This document shows, in pieces, positions 7,099 through 13,644 of a stretch of 13,644 nt of DNA. Both the position numbers and the translations under genes were made by a program. Positions within the stretch are counted from its first letter, which is position 1, and each line of letters starts with the position of its first letter. The notes beneath the pieces are model-generated. The model had not been told where the DNA came from. It saw only the letters and a program-made list of their open reading frames with translations, and searched no databases. The DNA comes from CAYINJ01 sp964364745 (GTDB taxonomy: Bacteria > Patescibacteriota > Patescibacteriia > JACRDY01). The stretch spans positions 1-13,644 of the forward strand of contig CAYINJ010000013.1 in the NCBI GenBank assembly GCA_964364745.1. Direction: 5' to 3'.

Positions 7099-8043
7099 TT
7101 AGGCCAACAGCTTTTTGGCCAGTACATACCAGCGATAGCGACGACTTAAGGGGTATTCCCGCGGCGTGGGGTAGGTAATTCTTTCGCCACCGAAGCCGGC
7201 TTTGAAACGGCTGACGCCGGGCCAGATTTGTTCATCATAACCCCAGCAGTCATAGCGAGTAGCCCCCGCGGCCTGGGCGGCCTTGATTTGGGTCCATTGC
7301 AAGAGATGTGGCGCCATTAGTTCGCGGTGATCATGGCGGCTGCCCCCATGGAGATAAGTTACGGTTTCACCAAACCAAGCCACGAGATTGGCCGCGACGG
7401 CCCGACCCTGATGTTCAGCGATGAAGAGCTCAACCCGCAAGCCGTTAGTGTTTGTAGCGGTCTGACCCAGTGTCGCCAGCATCGTTTGGTAATAATGGCG
7501 ATCATGGAGTCGAAGCTGTTGGCGGCTGGCCGTGTCGGCGGACAATTGCCAAAAGATATCGATGTCACGAGCGTCGACACTGCGCCGAACAGTCACGCCG
7601 TGCTTGGCGGCCAGCCGGATATTATAGCGGGTCTTCGGGTGACAAGTAGCCAAGAGATCATCCAGCGAAGGGGTGAGGTCCAACACTAAAGTTTGATGTG
7701 GTTGCCGGTAACTAGTGGGGTGCGACGGCAGGAGGGGAGGCGGATTCGGGGCCAGTGGCGGCTCGACGCGCCAAAACACAACGCCCGCCGCGCGGCCGTC
7801 AGCGACGATCTGCTGACTCAATGCCGTGGCGTTAGTCCCGACTGGCCCGCGCGGCGTGGACCAGTAGTGTTGGCCCAAAGGGAGGGATTGGTTAATCACC
7901 AGGGCCGCGGCGGACTGATCACGGTAGCGATGGACGGTTCGGCCCAGCGCGACCTGAAACTGGCCCCATTCCCATGATTGTAAAAACTCGCCGCCATGGG
8001 CGAGCACGTATCGGTTCCAGGTCTCGCGGTCAGGCATAATCAT
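7099..8043 (-). CDS. FemAB/FemX-type aminoacyl-tRNA-dependent peptidyltransferase
   Basis: The 314-residue protein belongs to the FemAB GNAT-like family. Its members add amino acids from aminoacyl-tRNA to the peptidoglycan precursor to build or modify the cross-bridge at the inner face of the membrane. Typical stretches are FLQSWEWGQFQ near the N-terminus (about 18-28), the lipid/tRNA-side motif HPKTRYNIRLAAKHGV (about 134-149), ETVTYLHGGS, then MAPHLLQWTQIKAAQAAGA and the C-terminal FKAGFGG. No membrane segment is seen. The two-GNAT-domain length is normal and there is no obvious coiled-coil arm. The start is ATG 8043, only three bases after the ruvA stop, with a second ATG at 8037. Neither has a ribosome site, so translational coupling to ruvA is likely. 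The exact amino acid added is unknown. Confidence 0.88.
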   Translation of the reverse strand: MIMPDRETWNRYVLAHGGEFLQSWEWGQFQVALGRTVHRYRDQSAAALVINQSLPLGQHYWSTPRGPVGTNATALSQQIVADGRAAGVVFWRVEPPLAPNPPPLLPSHPTSYRQPHQTLVLDLTPSLDDLLATCHPKTRYNIRLAAKHGVTVRRSVDARDIDIFWQLSADTASRQQLRLHDRHYYQTMLATLGQTATNTNGLRVELFIAEHQGRAVAANLVAWFGETVTYLHGGSRHDHRELMAPHLLQWTQIKAAQAAGATRYDCWGYDEQIWPGVSRFKAGFGGERITYPTPREYPLSRRYRWYVLAKKLLA

Positions 8044-8046
8044 AAA

Positions 8047-8607
8047 CTAGTGCTTGGACAACAGTTTCAGCGCGGCGGTCACCCGCTCGGCCGTGCCAGT
8101 GAGGCTGGCTGGCAAGCGCAGCAAGGCGTCGCGGGCATCGACCACCGAATAGCCCAAACTAACCAGCGCTTCAATGGCTTCGCCACCGCTGGTGCCGACT
8201 TGGGCGGAAAGAGTTTGCTTGTCCTGGAGTTTAACAATAATCAATTCCGCGGTTTTCTTCCCAATGCCCGACACGGTGGTCAGGAAGCGCAGATCGCCGC
8301 TGGCAATCGCTTGGCTGATCGCCAGATGATCAGCGATGTCAAAGATGGCCAGCGCCGAACGGGGGCCCACCCCGGAGACACTAATTAATTGTCGAAATAG
8401 ATCGATATCAGCCAGGGTAGGTAGGCCGTATAACTCCAACACGTCTTCGCGAACATGAGTGTAAGTGTAGATCGCCAAGGCCTGACCGGTCGCGGCGGTA
8501 TGAAGGAGGGGTTGGGGGACAAAGACACTATAACCCACCCCGCCGGTGTCGATAATCACCGCCCGTTCGTTTTTGGCCAGGACTGGACCGCGAATAAAAC
8601 CGATCAT
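8047..8607 (-). CDS. ruvA: Holliday junction branch migration protein RuvA
   Basis: The protein is 186 residues when started at ATG 8607, which gives the classical MIGFIRGPV N-terminus. GGAGG lies four bases upstream (complement of 8612-8616). A longer frame to 8688 adds 27 residues unlike RuvA and is rejected. Domain I is the OB-fold (1 to about 62, with GGVGYSVFVP and HVREDVLELYG). Domain II carries two helix-hairpin-helix DNA-binding motifs, SVSGVGPRSALAIF and TVSGIGKKTAELII. Domain III, the RuvB-contacting end, is EAIEALVSLGYSVVDARDAL to the C-terminus. RuvA forms tetramers that hold Holliday junctions while RuvB drives branch migration. Neither ruvB nor ruvC is in the window. A TACAAT lies at 8622-8617 on the minus strand, nine bases before the ATG. 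If it is the -10, the ribosome site would lie upstream of the transcript start. Confidence 0.95.
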   Translation of the reverse strand: MIGFIRGPVLAKNERAVIIDTGGVGYSVFVPQPLLHTAATGQALAIYTYTHVREDVLELYGLPTLADIDLFRQLISVSGVGPRSALAIFDIADHLAISQAIASGDLRFLTTVSGIGKKTAELIIVKLQDKQTLSAQVGTSGGEAIEALVSLGYSVVDARDALLRLPASLTGTAERVTAALKLLSKH

Positions 8608-8680
8608 AATGCCTCCATTGTAGCGCAGAAGGCCGCCCCTCGCCAGTCGCATCCAGTTAGACCGAGCGGCCGAGCAGACG

Positions 8681-8689
8681 TTATCCACA
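8681..8689 (+). promoter_or_regulatory. Perfect-consensus DnaA box
   Basis: TTATCCACA (8681-8689) is an exact match to the DnaA box consensus. It lies in the divergent ruvA/nrdA intergenic region, 77 bp upstream of the nrdA -35. DnaA control of nrd genes is known in E. coli. The box is single, so a regulatory role is inferred and no origin is implied. Confidence 0.5.
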
Positions 8690-8765
8690 GTGATCGTCAG
8701 AGCACAAAAAGCGACCCTGCGAAAACGGCTGATTTAGGGCTAAAACTTCCATAACTGACAAATAA

Positions 8766-8793
8766 TTGACATCCCAATATCTAGTGGTACAAT
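8766..8793 (+). promoter_or_regulatory. Strong nrdAB promoter
   Basis: A perfect TTGACA at 8766-8771 is followed after a 16-bp spacer by TACAAT at 8788-8793, with TG at 8785-8786 making an extended -10. Transcription should start near 8800, giving a leader of about 180 nt. NrdR box 1 fills the spacer exactly. Confidence 0.75.
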
Positions 8794-8820
8794 GGTTAAG
8801 CAAACCACAAGATATTGTGA
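8772..8820 (+). promoter_or_regulatory. Two NrdR boxes controlling nrdAB
   Basis: TCCCAATATCTAGTGG (8772-8787) and CCACAAGATATTGTGA (8805-8820) both fit the NrdR consensus acaCwAtATaTwGtgt. They are 33 bp start to start, about three helical turns, the usual tandem arrangement. The first lies between -35 and -10 and the second just after the predicted transcript start. A bound NrdR-dATP/ATP repressor would block polymerase. The nrdR gene itself is not in the window. Confidence 0.8.
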
Positions 8821-8823
8821 TTT

Positions 8824-8947
8824 CCCGGTTGATGCCAGCCGCTCTTTTCACCGGGCAAACAGGCCAAAAATAAAAACAAAAATAAAACTCGAGGACGCGG
8901 AGCGGGTGCCGATCTGGCCCAACCGTCGTGCGCGATGGTGTTTTTTT
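8824..8947 (+). promoter_or_regulatory. nrdA leader with an internal intrinsic terminator (possible attenuator)
   Basis: Within the long leader, ACCGTCG (8922-8928) pairs with CGATGGT (8933-8939) around TGCG, and T7 follows at 8941-8947. This is a terminator 35 bp before the nrdA ATG. Upstream, CCCGGT (8824-8829) can pair with ACCGGG (8850-8855). Alternatively CGGTTG (8826-8831) can pair with CAACCG (8920-8925), which would break the terminator. This gives a two-state layout, but the alternative pairings are short and no known riboswitch class is recognised. Confidence 0.45.
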
Positions 8948-8982
8948 AACGCTCAAAATATCTATTCTTTTGGGGGTTTCCT

Positions 8983-11856
8983 ATGTCAAAAATCAAGCAA
9001 ATCAAAAAGCGAACCGGCCAAATCGTTGATTTTCAGCCCGACAAGATCGTCTTAGCCGTCACCAGGGCCTATGGGGCCGTCCGAGGCAGTGTCATGCCGG
9101 ACGCGGAAATTATTGTCGCGCAGGTCATCGCTGACCTCAACGGTCGGTTTACGGAAGAGCAGATCCCCAGCGTGGAAAATGTCCAAGACCTGGTGGAACT
9201 GCGGTTGATGCAGGCCGGGCTGTTTGACGTGGCCAAGGGCTATATCATTTACCGCTATGAACACACCAAGACCCGAACCCAGCGGACCGAGCAAGCCCAG
9301 CAGGCCATTTTGGAAAAGATCATCAAAAACGATTTGCAGGTGATTAAGCGCGACGGCCGGCCAGAAAAGTTCTCACTGAAGAAAATTGAAAAGACCTTAT
9401 CGTTTGCCACGCGCGGTCTGGCCGCCACTATTGATCAAGCGGCGATCATCCAACAGTGCGAGGCCGGTTTGTATGATGGTGTGACCACGACGGACATCGC
9501 CAAAGCGTTGGTCTTGGCGGCGCGGTCATTTATCGAACGCGACCCGGCCTATTCCAAAGTGGCGGCCCGGCTCCTGTTTCAGACCGTCTATCGTGACGCC
9601 ATTGGCGCCGCCCAGCTGGACTATAGCCAATTTGATCGGCAATATCGCCGAGCCTTTGTCGACAACGTCAAGAGTTTGGCCTTCGCCGGCCGGCTGGATC
9701 GCCGCCTGCTCGATCTCGACCTCGAACGACTGGCGGCCGCGCTGAAGCCCGAGCGCGATGATTTATTTGTCTATCTGGGCGCGCAAGTGCTAGCCGACCG
9801 ATATTTTATCTCTGACCTCAAGACGGCGCGGATCATGGAAACACCGCAGGCCTTCTGGATGCGGGTGGCGATGGGGGTGGCGTTGTTGGAAGAAAACCGC
9901 GAAGCCCGAGCGATTGAATTTTATGAAACCATTTCTGAATTACGGCTGGTGCCATCGACACCGACCTTGTTTCATGCCGGCACGCCCCGACCCCAATTGA
10001 GCTCTTGTTATCTGACCACGGTCGAGGATTCGTTGGACCATATTTTCAAGTGCATCGGTGACAACGCCCAGATGTCGAAGTGGTCCGGCGGGGTGGCCAA
10101 TGACTGGAGCAGTTTGCGCGCCACCGGCGCCACCATTCAAGGCACTGGTGTCGAAAGTCAAGGCGTCATTCCTTTCTTGAAAATTGCCAACGACACCACC
10201 GTGGCCATCAACCGCTCCGGCCGGCGGCGCGGTGCGACCTGTGTTTACCTCGAGACCTGGCACTTAGATATCGAGGATTTCTTGGAATTGCGGAAAAACA
10301 CGGGCGATGAACGCCGCAGGACGCACGACATGAACACCGCCAACTGGATCCCGGACCTCTTCATCCAACGCGTCCGCGATGATCAGGAGTGGACCCTGTT
10401 TTCGCCAGATGAAACGCCGGATCTGCACCATATTTACGGGCAGAACTTCGTCAAGCGCTATGAGCACTATGAGCGCCTGGCGGCGGCGGGCAAAATTCAT
10501 TTATTCAAAACCGTCCGAGCCAAAGACCTCTGGAAGAAAATGTTGACCATGCTGTTTGAGACCGGCCATCCCTGGATGACCTTCAAGGATCCGTGCAATG
10601 TGCGGTCGCCGCAAGACCATGTCGGCGTGGTCCACTCGTCCAACCTCTGCACGGAGATCACGCTCAATACGTCGGCTGACGAAACCGCCGTCTGCAACTT
10701 GGGTTCAGTTAATTTGACCAAGCATCTGACGGCCGATGGCCAGCTCGACGAAGCCCGGATCAAACAAACCGTTACAACGGCGCTGCGGATGCTCGACAAC
10801 GTCATTGATGTTAACTACTATCCGACCAAAGAAGGTAAGACCTCCAACCTGCGCCATCGGCCGGTGGGTTTGGGCATCATGGGATTCCAAGACGTGCTGT
10901 TTACCGCTAACATCCCCTTTGACACCGACGCTTGCGTTCGATTTGCCGACCGTAGCATGGAGATGATTTCCTATTATGCTATTTTGGCGTCCAGCCAGTT
11001 GGCGGTCGAGCGGGGGACTTACCAGTCATATCGCGGCTCGAAATGGGAGCGCGGGATTTTCCCGATTGACACCCTGGACTTACTCGAACAGGAGCGCGGC
11101 GAAGCAATTCCGGTGGCGCGCACCACGACGCTGGACTGGTCGGTCGTGCGCGCGGCAGTCAAAGAACACGGCATGCGTAACTCCAACTGTCTGGCCATCG
11201 CGCCGACGGCGACCATTGCCAACATCGCTGGCGTGTCGCCATCAATCGAGCCGATCTACAAGAACGTCTATGTCAAATCAAACATGAGTGGCGAGTTTAC
11301 CATCGTTAACGACTCCCTGGTGCGTGATTTGCAAGCGTTAGGGTTGTGGAACCAGGAAATGTTGGATCAGATCAAAGCCGCCGAAGGCAGTATCCAGGCG
11401 ATTGATTACATCCCCCAAGCCCTGAAAGATAAATATAAAGAAACGTTTGAAATCGAACCGGAGTGGCTGATCCGGGCCGCCGCCTATCGCGGCAAGTGGA
11501 TTGATCAGAGTCAATCATTGAACCTTTTCCTGCGGGGAACGTCGGGCAAGCGCATCGCCGATGCTTATATGTTGGCCTGGACCCTGGGGTTAAAGACCAC
11601 TTATTATCTGCGCTCCTTAGCGGCATCCAGTGTCGAATCCAGCACGTTGGATCTCAAACAACAACAGGTCCGCTCCTCGGTCGCGCACCAGTTTCATCAG
11701 ACGACAGTGGCCGTCACCACTACACCGGTAGTCGCGCCAGCCAAGCAGCCGGTCTTGGCGGCGGTGGCCGAGACCATCGAGCAAATTACCGAGACCATCG
11801 TGCCGAAATTATCCCAGTGCAAACTCGACGACCCCAGTTGCGAGTCCTGTCAGTAA
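8983..11856 (+). CDS. nrdA: Class I ribonucleoside-diphosphate reductase, large (catalytic) subunit
   Basis: The 957-residue protein reduces ribonucleoside diphosphates to deoxyribonucleotides in the cytoplasm, together with NrdB. Two N-terminal ATP-cone regulatory domains are visible (about 1-90, with RTGQIVDFQPDKI; and about 112-205, with VIKRDGRPEKFSLKKIEK), as in the long NrdA group. The active site is complete: Cys342 (SSCYLTT) and Cys571 (VCNLGS) form the redox pair. Asn554, thiyl Cys556 and Glu558 lie in NLCTE. Tyr874-Tyr875 (KTTYYLR) form the radical path. C-terminal Cys953/Cys956 (CESC) are the thioredoxin-facing shuttle cysteines. The start ATG has GGGGGT five bases upstream, which can pair with the anti-Shine-Dalgarno through one G-U. 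nrdB follows after 25 bp. Control is by NrdR boxes and possibly a leader terminator. Confidence 0.97.
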   Translation: MSKIKQIKKRTGQIVDFQPDKIVLAVTRAYGAVRGSVMPDAEIIVAQVIADLNGRFTEEQIPSVENVQDLVELRLMQAGLFDVAKGYIIYRYEHTKTRTQRTEQAQQAILEKIIKNDLQVIKRDGRPEKFSLKKIEKTLSFATRGLAATIDQAAIIQQCEAGLYDGVTTTDIAKALVLAARSFIERDPAYSKVAARLLFQTVYRDAIGAAQLDYSQFDRQYRRAFVDNVKSLAFAGRLDRRLLDLDLERLAAALKPERDDLFVYLGAQVLADRYFISDLKTARIMETPQAFWMRVAMGVALLEENREARAIEFYETISELRLVPSTPTLFHAGTPRPQLSSCYLTTVEDSLDHIFKCIGDNAQMSKWSGGVANDWSSLRATGATIQGTGVESQGVIPFLKIANDTTVAINRSGRRRGATCVYLETWHLDIEDFLELRKNTGDERRRTHDMNTANWIPDLFIQRVRDDQEWTLFSPDETPDLHHIYGQNFVKRYEHYERLAAAGKIHLFKTVRAKDLWKKMLTMLFETGHPWMTFKDPCNVRSPQDHVGVVHSSNLCTEITLNTSADETAVCNLGSVNLTKHLTADGQLDEARIKQTVTTALRMLDNVIDVNYYPTKEGKTSNLRHRPVGLGIMGFQDVLFTANIPFDTDACVRFADRSMEMISYYAILASSQLAVERGTYQSYRGSKWERGIFPIDTLDLLEQERGEAIPVARTTTLDWSVVRAAVKEHGMRNSNCLAIAPTATIANIAGVSPSIEPIYKNVYVKSNMSGEFTIVNDSLVRDLQALGLWNQEMLDQIKAAEGSIQAIDYIPQALKDKYKETFEIEPEWLIRAAAYRGKWIDQSQSLNLFLRGTSGKRIADAYMLAWTLGLKTTYYLRSLAASSVESSTLDLKQQQVRSSVAHQFHQTTVAVTTTPVVAPAKQPVLAAVAETIEQITETIVPKLSQCKLDDPSCESCQ

Positions 11857-11881
11857 CCCCACCTTAACTTTGTCTGAACCT

Positions 11882-12892
11882 ATGGCCAACCAGAAGGGGA
11901 TTGTTAATAATGCCACGACTGATCCGAACAAGATCTTGCCGATGCTGTACCCGTGGGCGCGGCAGCACTATAAAACCGGCGTGGCCAATAACTGGGTGCC
12001 CGACGAGGTGCCGATGATGGACGACATCGAGCTCTGGAAAAGATCCGGCCCGGGCGCACTGACCGATGACGAGCGGCGGATGATTTTGTGGAACTTAGGA
12101 TTTTTTTCGACCGCCGAAAGTTTGACCGCCAACAATATCGTCCTGGCGATTTATCGGCTGGTGACTAACCCGGAATGTCGCCAGTACCTCTTGCGGCAGG
12201 CCTACGAAGAAGCCATTCACACTGACACCTTCATCTATTGTTGTGATTCGCTGGGGCTGAATCCGGAAGAGATTTATAACATGTACCTGACGATTCCCAG
12301 CATCAAAGCCAAGGACGATTTCGTCGTCGACATGACCAAGTCGGTCTTGGATCCGACCTTTATTACCGACTCGCCGGAGAAACTCCAGCAGTTCATCCAC
12401 GATCTGGTCGGCTATTATGTCATCATGGAAGGGATATTTTTCTATGCCGGCTTTGCCATGATGCTGTCGCTCTTGCGCAGCCGAAAAATGATCGGCGTTG
12501 GCGAACAATTTCAATACATCTTACGCGACGAGACCGTCCACCTGGCTTTCGGCTCGGACTTGATCAACACCATCGTCGACGAAAACCCCCAGATTTGGAC
12601 GGTTGAGTTCAAACAAAAAATCACCGCTGACGTCAAACGCGGCGTCGAGCTTGAAACGGCCTATGCTCATGACGCCTTGCCCCGCGGCATCTTGGGCTTG
12701 CGGCCGGAAGTGATTCAACAGTACCTCGAATACATTGCCGACCGCCGACTGGAACGTATCGGCTTGGACAAAGTATACGACTCGGCCAACCCCTTCCCGT
12801 GGATGAGCGAAATTATTGATTTAAAAAAGGAAAAAAATTTCTTCGAGACCCGCGTGACCGAATATCAGACCGGCGGTAACCTTCAGTGGTAA
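11882..12892 (+). CDS. nrdB: Class Ic-type (Mn/Fe) ribonucleotide reductase small subunit R2
   Basis: The protein is 336 residues from ATG 11882; a TTG at 11870 would add four. It houses the metal cofactor that generates the oxidant for NrdA. All six metal ligands are seen: Glu79 (STAES), Glu110 and His113 (YEEAIHTDTF), Glu183 (IMEGIFF), Glu217 and His220 (ILRDETVHLAFG). The residue four after His113, where class Ia/Ib enzymes carry the radical tyrosine, is Phe117, and the first ligand is Glu, not Asp. This is the Chlamydia trachomatis class Ic pattern (E89, E120, H123, F127, E193, E227, H230), with a constant offset of 10. Tyr212 and the C-terminal Tyr328 (RVTEYQTGG) match that enzyme's radical-transfer tyrosines. 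No Shine-Dalgarno sequence is present; coupling to nrdA is likely. Confidence 0.95.
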   Translation: MANQKGIVNNATTDPNKILPMLYPWARQHYKTGVANNWVPDEVPMMDDIELWKRSGPGALTDDERRMILWNLGFFSTAESLTANNIVLAIYRLVTNPECRQYLLRQAYEEAIHTDTFIYCCDSLGLNPEEIYNMYLTIPSIKAKDDFVVDMTKSVLDPTFITDSPEKLQQFIHDLVGYYVIMEGIFFYAGFAMMLSLLRSRKMIGVGEQFQYILRDETVHLAFGSDLINTIVDENPQIWTVEFKQKITADVKRGVELETAYAHDALPRGILGLRPEVIQQYLEYIADRRLERIGLDKVYDSANPFPWMSEIIDLKKEKNFFETRVTEYQTGGNLQW

Positions 12893-12899
12893 GAATGCT

Positions 12900-12937
12900 A
12901 AAAAGGACAAACCCTCCGCCGGAAGCGGGGGGTTTGT
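12900..12937 (-). terminator. Intrinsic terminator of the minus-strand hypothetical gene
   Basis: ACAAACCCTCCGC (12907-12919) pairs over 13 bp, with one G-U, with GCGGGGGGTTTGT (12925-12937). On the minus strand it is followed by CC and TTTTT (complement of 12900-12904), ten bases after that gene's stop. On the + strand no U-tract follows, so it would end nrdB transcripts less well, although nrdB stops only 14 bp before it. Confidence 0.75.
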
Positions 12938-12946
12938 TGGTGGTGA

Positions 12947-13354
12947 TCACTGGAGAGTGATGAGTTGTTGGGCCTGATACCCGCCCAACTGCCAGAGCAG
13001 TGGTTGATCGGCGGTTGGTTTCGGATCGGCCGATTTGGTTTGGAGGCGGATGCGCCAGCGCCAACGGCGCGGGAGGACATCTAGCTCGATGCGGATTTCG
13101 ACGTTGACCAATGTTCCGCCAATGAAGAACTTGCTCTGGGTGATGGCGGTCTTGACCGCCTCGATCGCTTCATGGCGCTTTTTGGTGACGATCAGCGTCA
13201 CCTCGCCGGTCGTCGAGTCAAGGACAGTGGCAATCCACCGTCGGTGAAGGTGGGCGGCCTGGACGGTGGCTGCCGCTTGGTCCGTGATGTGGCGGACGGC
13301 AGCGGACGGGCCGAGTCGTGGTGGGGGCGAAAAGGGCAAAATTTTTGCCGTCAT
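12947..13354 (-). CDS. Unrecognised 135-residue protein
   Basis: I do not recognise this protein. The sequence runs from MTAKILPFSPPPRLGP through a mixed alpha/beta middle (WIATVLDSTTGEVTLIV, KRHEAIEAVKTAITQ, LVNVEIRIELDVL) to a Gln-rich end. There is a cluster of basic and aromatic residues at RRWRWRIRLQ (about 97-106). No signal peptide or membrane helix is seen, so it is probably a small cytoplasmic protein. It looks like a genuine gene. A promoter (TTGACC-N17-TGTAAT) lies 39 bp upstream, GGAG lies seven bases before the ATG, and a terminator follows ten bases after the TGA stop. It is the only intact gene here ending in TGA. It converges on nrdB and appears monocistronic. Confidence 0.7.
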   Translation of the reverse strand: MTAKILPFSPPPRLGPSAAVRHITDQAAATVQAAHLHRRWIATVLDSTTGEVTLIVTKKRHEAIEAVKTAITQSKFFIGGTLVNVEIRIELDVLPRRWRWRIRLQTKSADPKPTADQPLLWQLGGYQAQQLITLQ

Positions 13355-13392
13355 GGCAATACTCCATTTCCAATTTCAACAGGGTCACTCCC

Positions 13393-13421
13393 ATTACAGC
13401 AGAAACTAAGAAAAGGGTCAA
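13393..13421 (-). promoter_or_regulatory. Promoter of the minus-strand hypothetical gene
   Basis: On the minus strand, TTGACC (complement of 13416-13421) is followed after exactly 17 bp by TGTAAT (complement of 13393-13398). TG two bases before it extends the -10. The leader would be about 30 nt and includes GGAG. Confidence 0.65.
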
Positions 13422-13432
13422 GGCCTCTCCGA

Positions 13433-13489
13433 CTGTCATTGCGAGGAGCGCGTTCGCCGAAGGCGAAGGAGCGACGTGGCAATCCCGGC
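13433..13489 (-). repeat. Dispersed hairpin repeat, copy B-left (inverted)
   Basis: On the minus strand this reads GGGATTGCCACGTCGCTCC, then a hairpin (TTCGCC 13453-13458 with GGCGAA 13462-13467), then GCTCCTCGCAATGACAG. The flanks match copies A and B-right. It lies head to head with 13520-13575. Confidence 0.8.
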
Positions 13490-13519
13490 GAATATCCCAC
13501 TACCCGGTTAGTGCGCTCG

Positions 13520-13575
13520 TCCTGGGATTGCTTCGCCCCCTTCACTTCGTTCAGGGTCCTCGCAATGACGGGGAT
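13520..13575 (+). repeat. Dispersed hairpin repeat, copy B-right
   Basis: GGGATTGCTTCGC is followed by a hairpin tip (CCCTTCACTTCGTTCAGGG) and TCCTCGCAATGACGGGG. It forms an inverted pair with 13433-13489 and has the same orientation as copy A at 137-210. Open frames crossing 13355-13644 are translations of these repeats. Beyond 13576 only a weak promoter-like TTGACA (13590-13595) is seen before the window ends. Confidence 0.8.
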
Positions 13576-13644
13576 GGGGTAGCTTATTATTGACATAGCC
13601 CTTCTCCCATGGTAAGACCAAGACAACCTAACGTCACGGCGGTG

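Noticed and set aside
8608..8688. 27-residue N-terminal extension of RuvA
   Set aside because: RuvA normally begins MIGFIRG; the GGAGG ribosome site lies just before ATG 8607, and the extension has no RuvA similarity.
8681..8689. Replication origin
   Set aside because: A single DnaA box with no cluster, no AT-rich unwinding region and no dnaA or dnaN nearby.
8681..8956. Minus-strand frame of 91 codons in the nrdA upstream region
   Set aside because: It overlaps the DnaA box, promoter, NrdR boxes and leader; there is no ribosome site and no recognisable protein pattern.
8792..9055. Plus-strand frame of 87 codons across the nrdA leader and start
   Set aside because: It overlaps the nrdA N-terminus in another frame, begins upstream of the predicted transcript start, and shows no family pattern.
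13433..13575. CRISPR array
   Set aside because: Only two copies, inverted to each other and with internal hairpins of differing sequence; there is no regular spacing and there are no cas genes.
13590..13618. Promoter reading out of the right edge
   Set aside because: TTGACA is perfect, but the -10 (TAAGAC) is poor and the gene it would serve is outside the window; too weak to list.
13318..13626. Frames on both strands across the right-end repeats
   Set aside because: Their text (for example VIARTLNEVKGAKQSQ) is the familiar translation of the dispersed repeat, not a protein.

Overview
The window looks like a stretch of chromosome from a candidate-phyla-radiation (Patescibacteria) bacterium with fairly high GC. 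Three things suggest this. A small two-part protein at 529-1110 belongs, from memory, to a multi-copy family seen mainly in CPR genomes. A DUF4012 membrane protein lies beside a glycosyltransferase. Only about half of the genes have a Shine-Dalgarno sequence. The lineage call is an inference; there is no rRNA or ribosomal protein to anchor it.

Layout. Positions 1-330 hold degenerate copies of a short dispersed hairpin repeat and no gene. Positions 339-1222 form a self-contained unit: promoter, a leader with a striking 15-bp inverted repeat, a small CPR-type gene cut by one in-frame TGA (529-744 and 748-1110), and a terminator. Positions 1261-6999 are a cell-envelope block on the + strand: a GT4 glycosyltransferase, a DUF4012 protein, and a membrane-anchored protein with DUF11-like repeats. 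A 44-nt two-way hairpin terminator separates this block from a minus-strand pair, ruvA (8607-8047) followed by a FemAB-type peptidyltransferase (8043-7099). Divergent from ruvA is the ribonucleotide reductase operon, nrdA (8983-11856) and nrdB (11882-12892). It has a strong promoter, two NrdR boxes, a DnaA box and a leader with an internal terminator. A small unrecognised minus-strand gene (13354-12947) has its own promoter and terminator. The right end (13433-13575) holds a head-to-head pair of the same dispersed repeat that occurs at the left end.

How the genes work together. NrdA and NrdB form a class I ribonucleotide reductase. NrdB has Phe117 where the radical tyrosine should be and Glu79 as first metal ligand. 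This is the Chlamydia-type class Ic (Mn/Fe) pattern, and every key residue is offset by exactly 10 from the C. trachomatis numbering as I remember it. The glycosyltransferase, DUF4012, DUF11 and FemAB proteins all point to envelope building. RuvA is housekeeping recombination.

The most interesting points are the TGA-split gene, whose C-terminal end looks like an adenine-mutagenised variable region of a diversity-generating retroelement, the class Ic R2, and the layered control region in front of nrdA.
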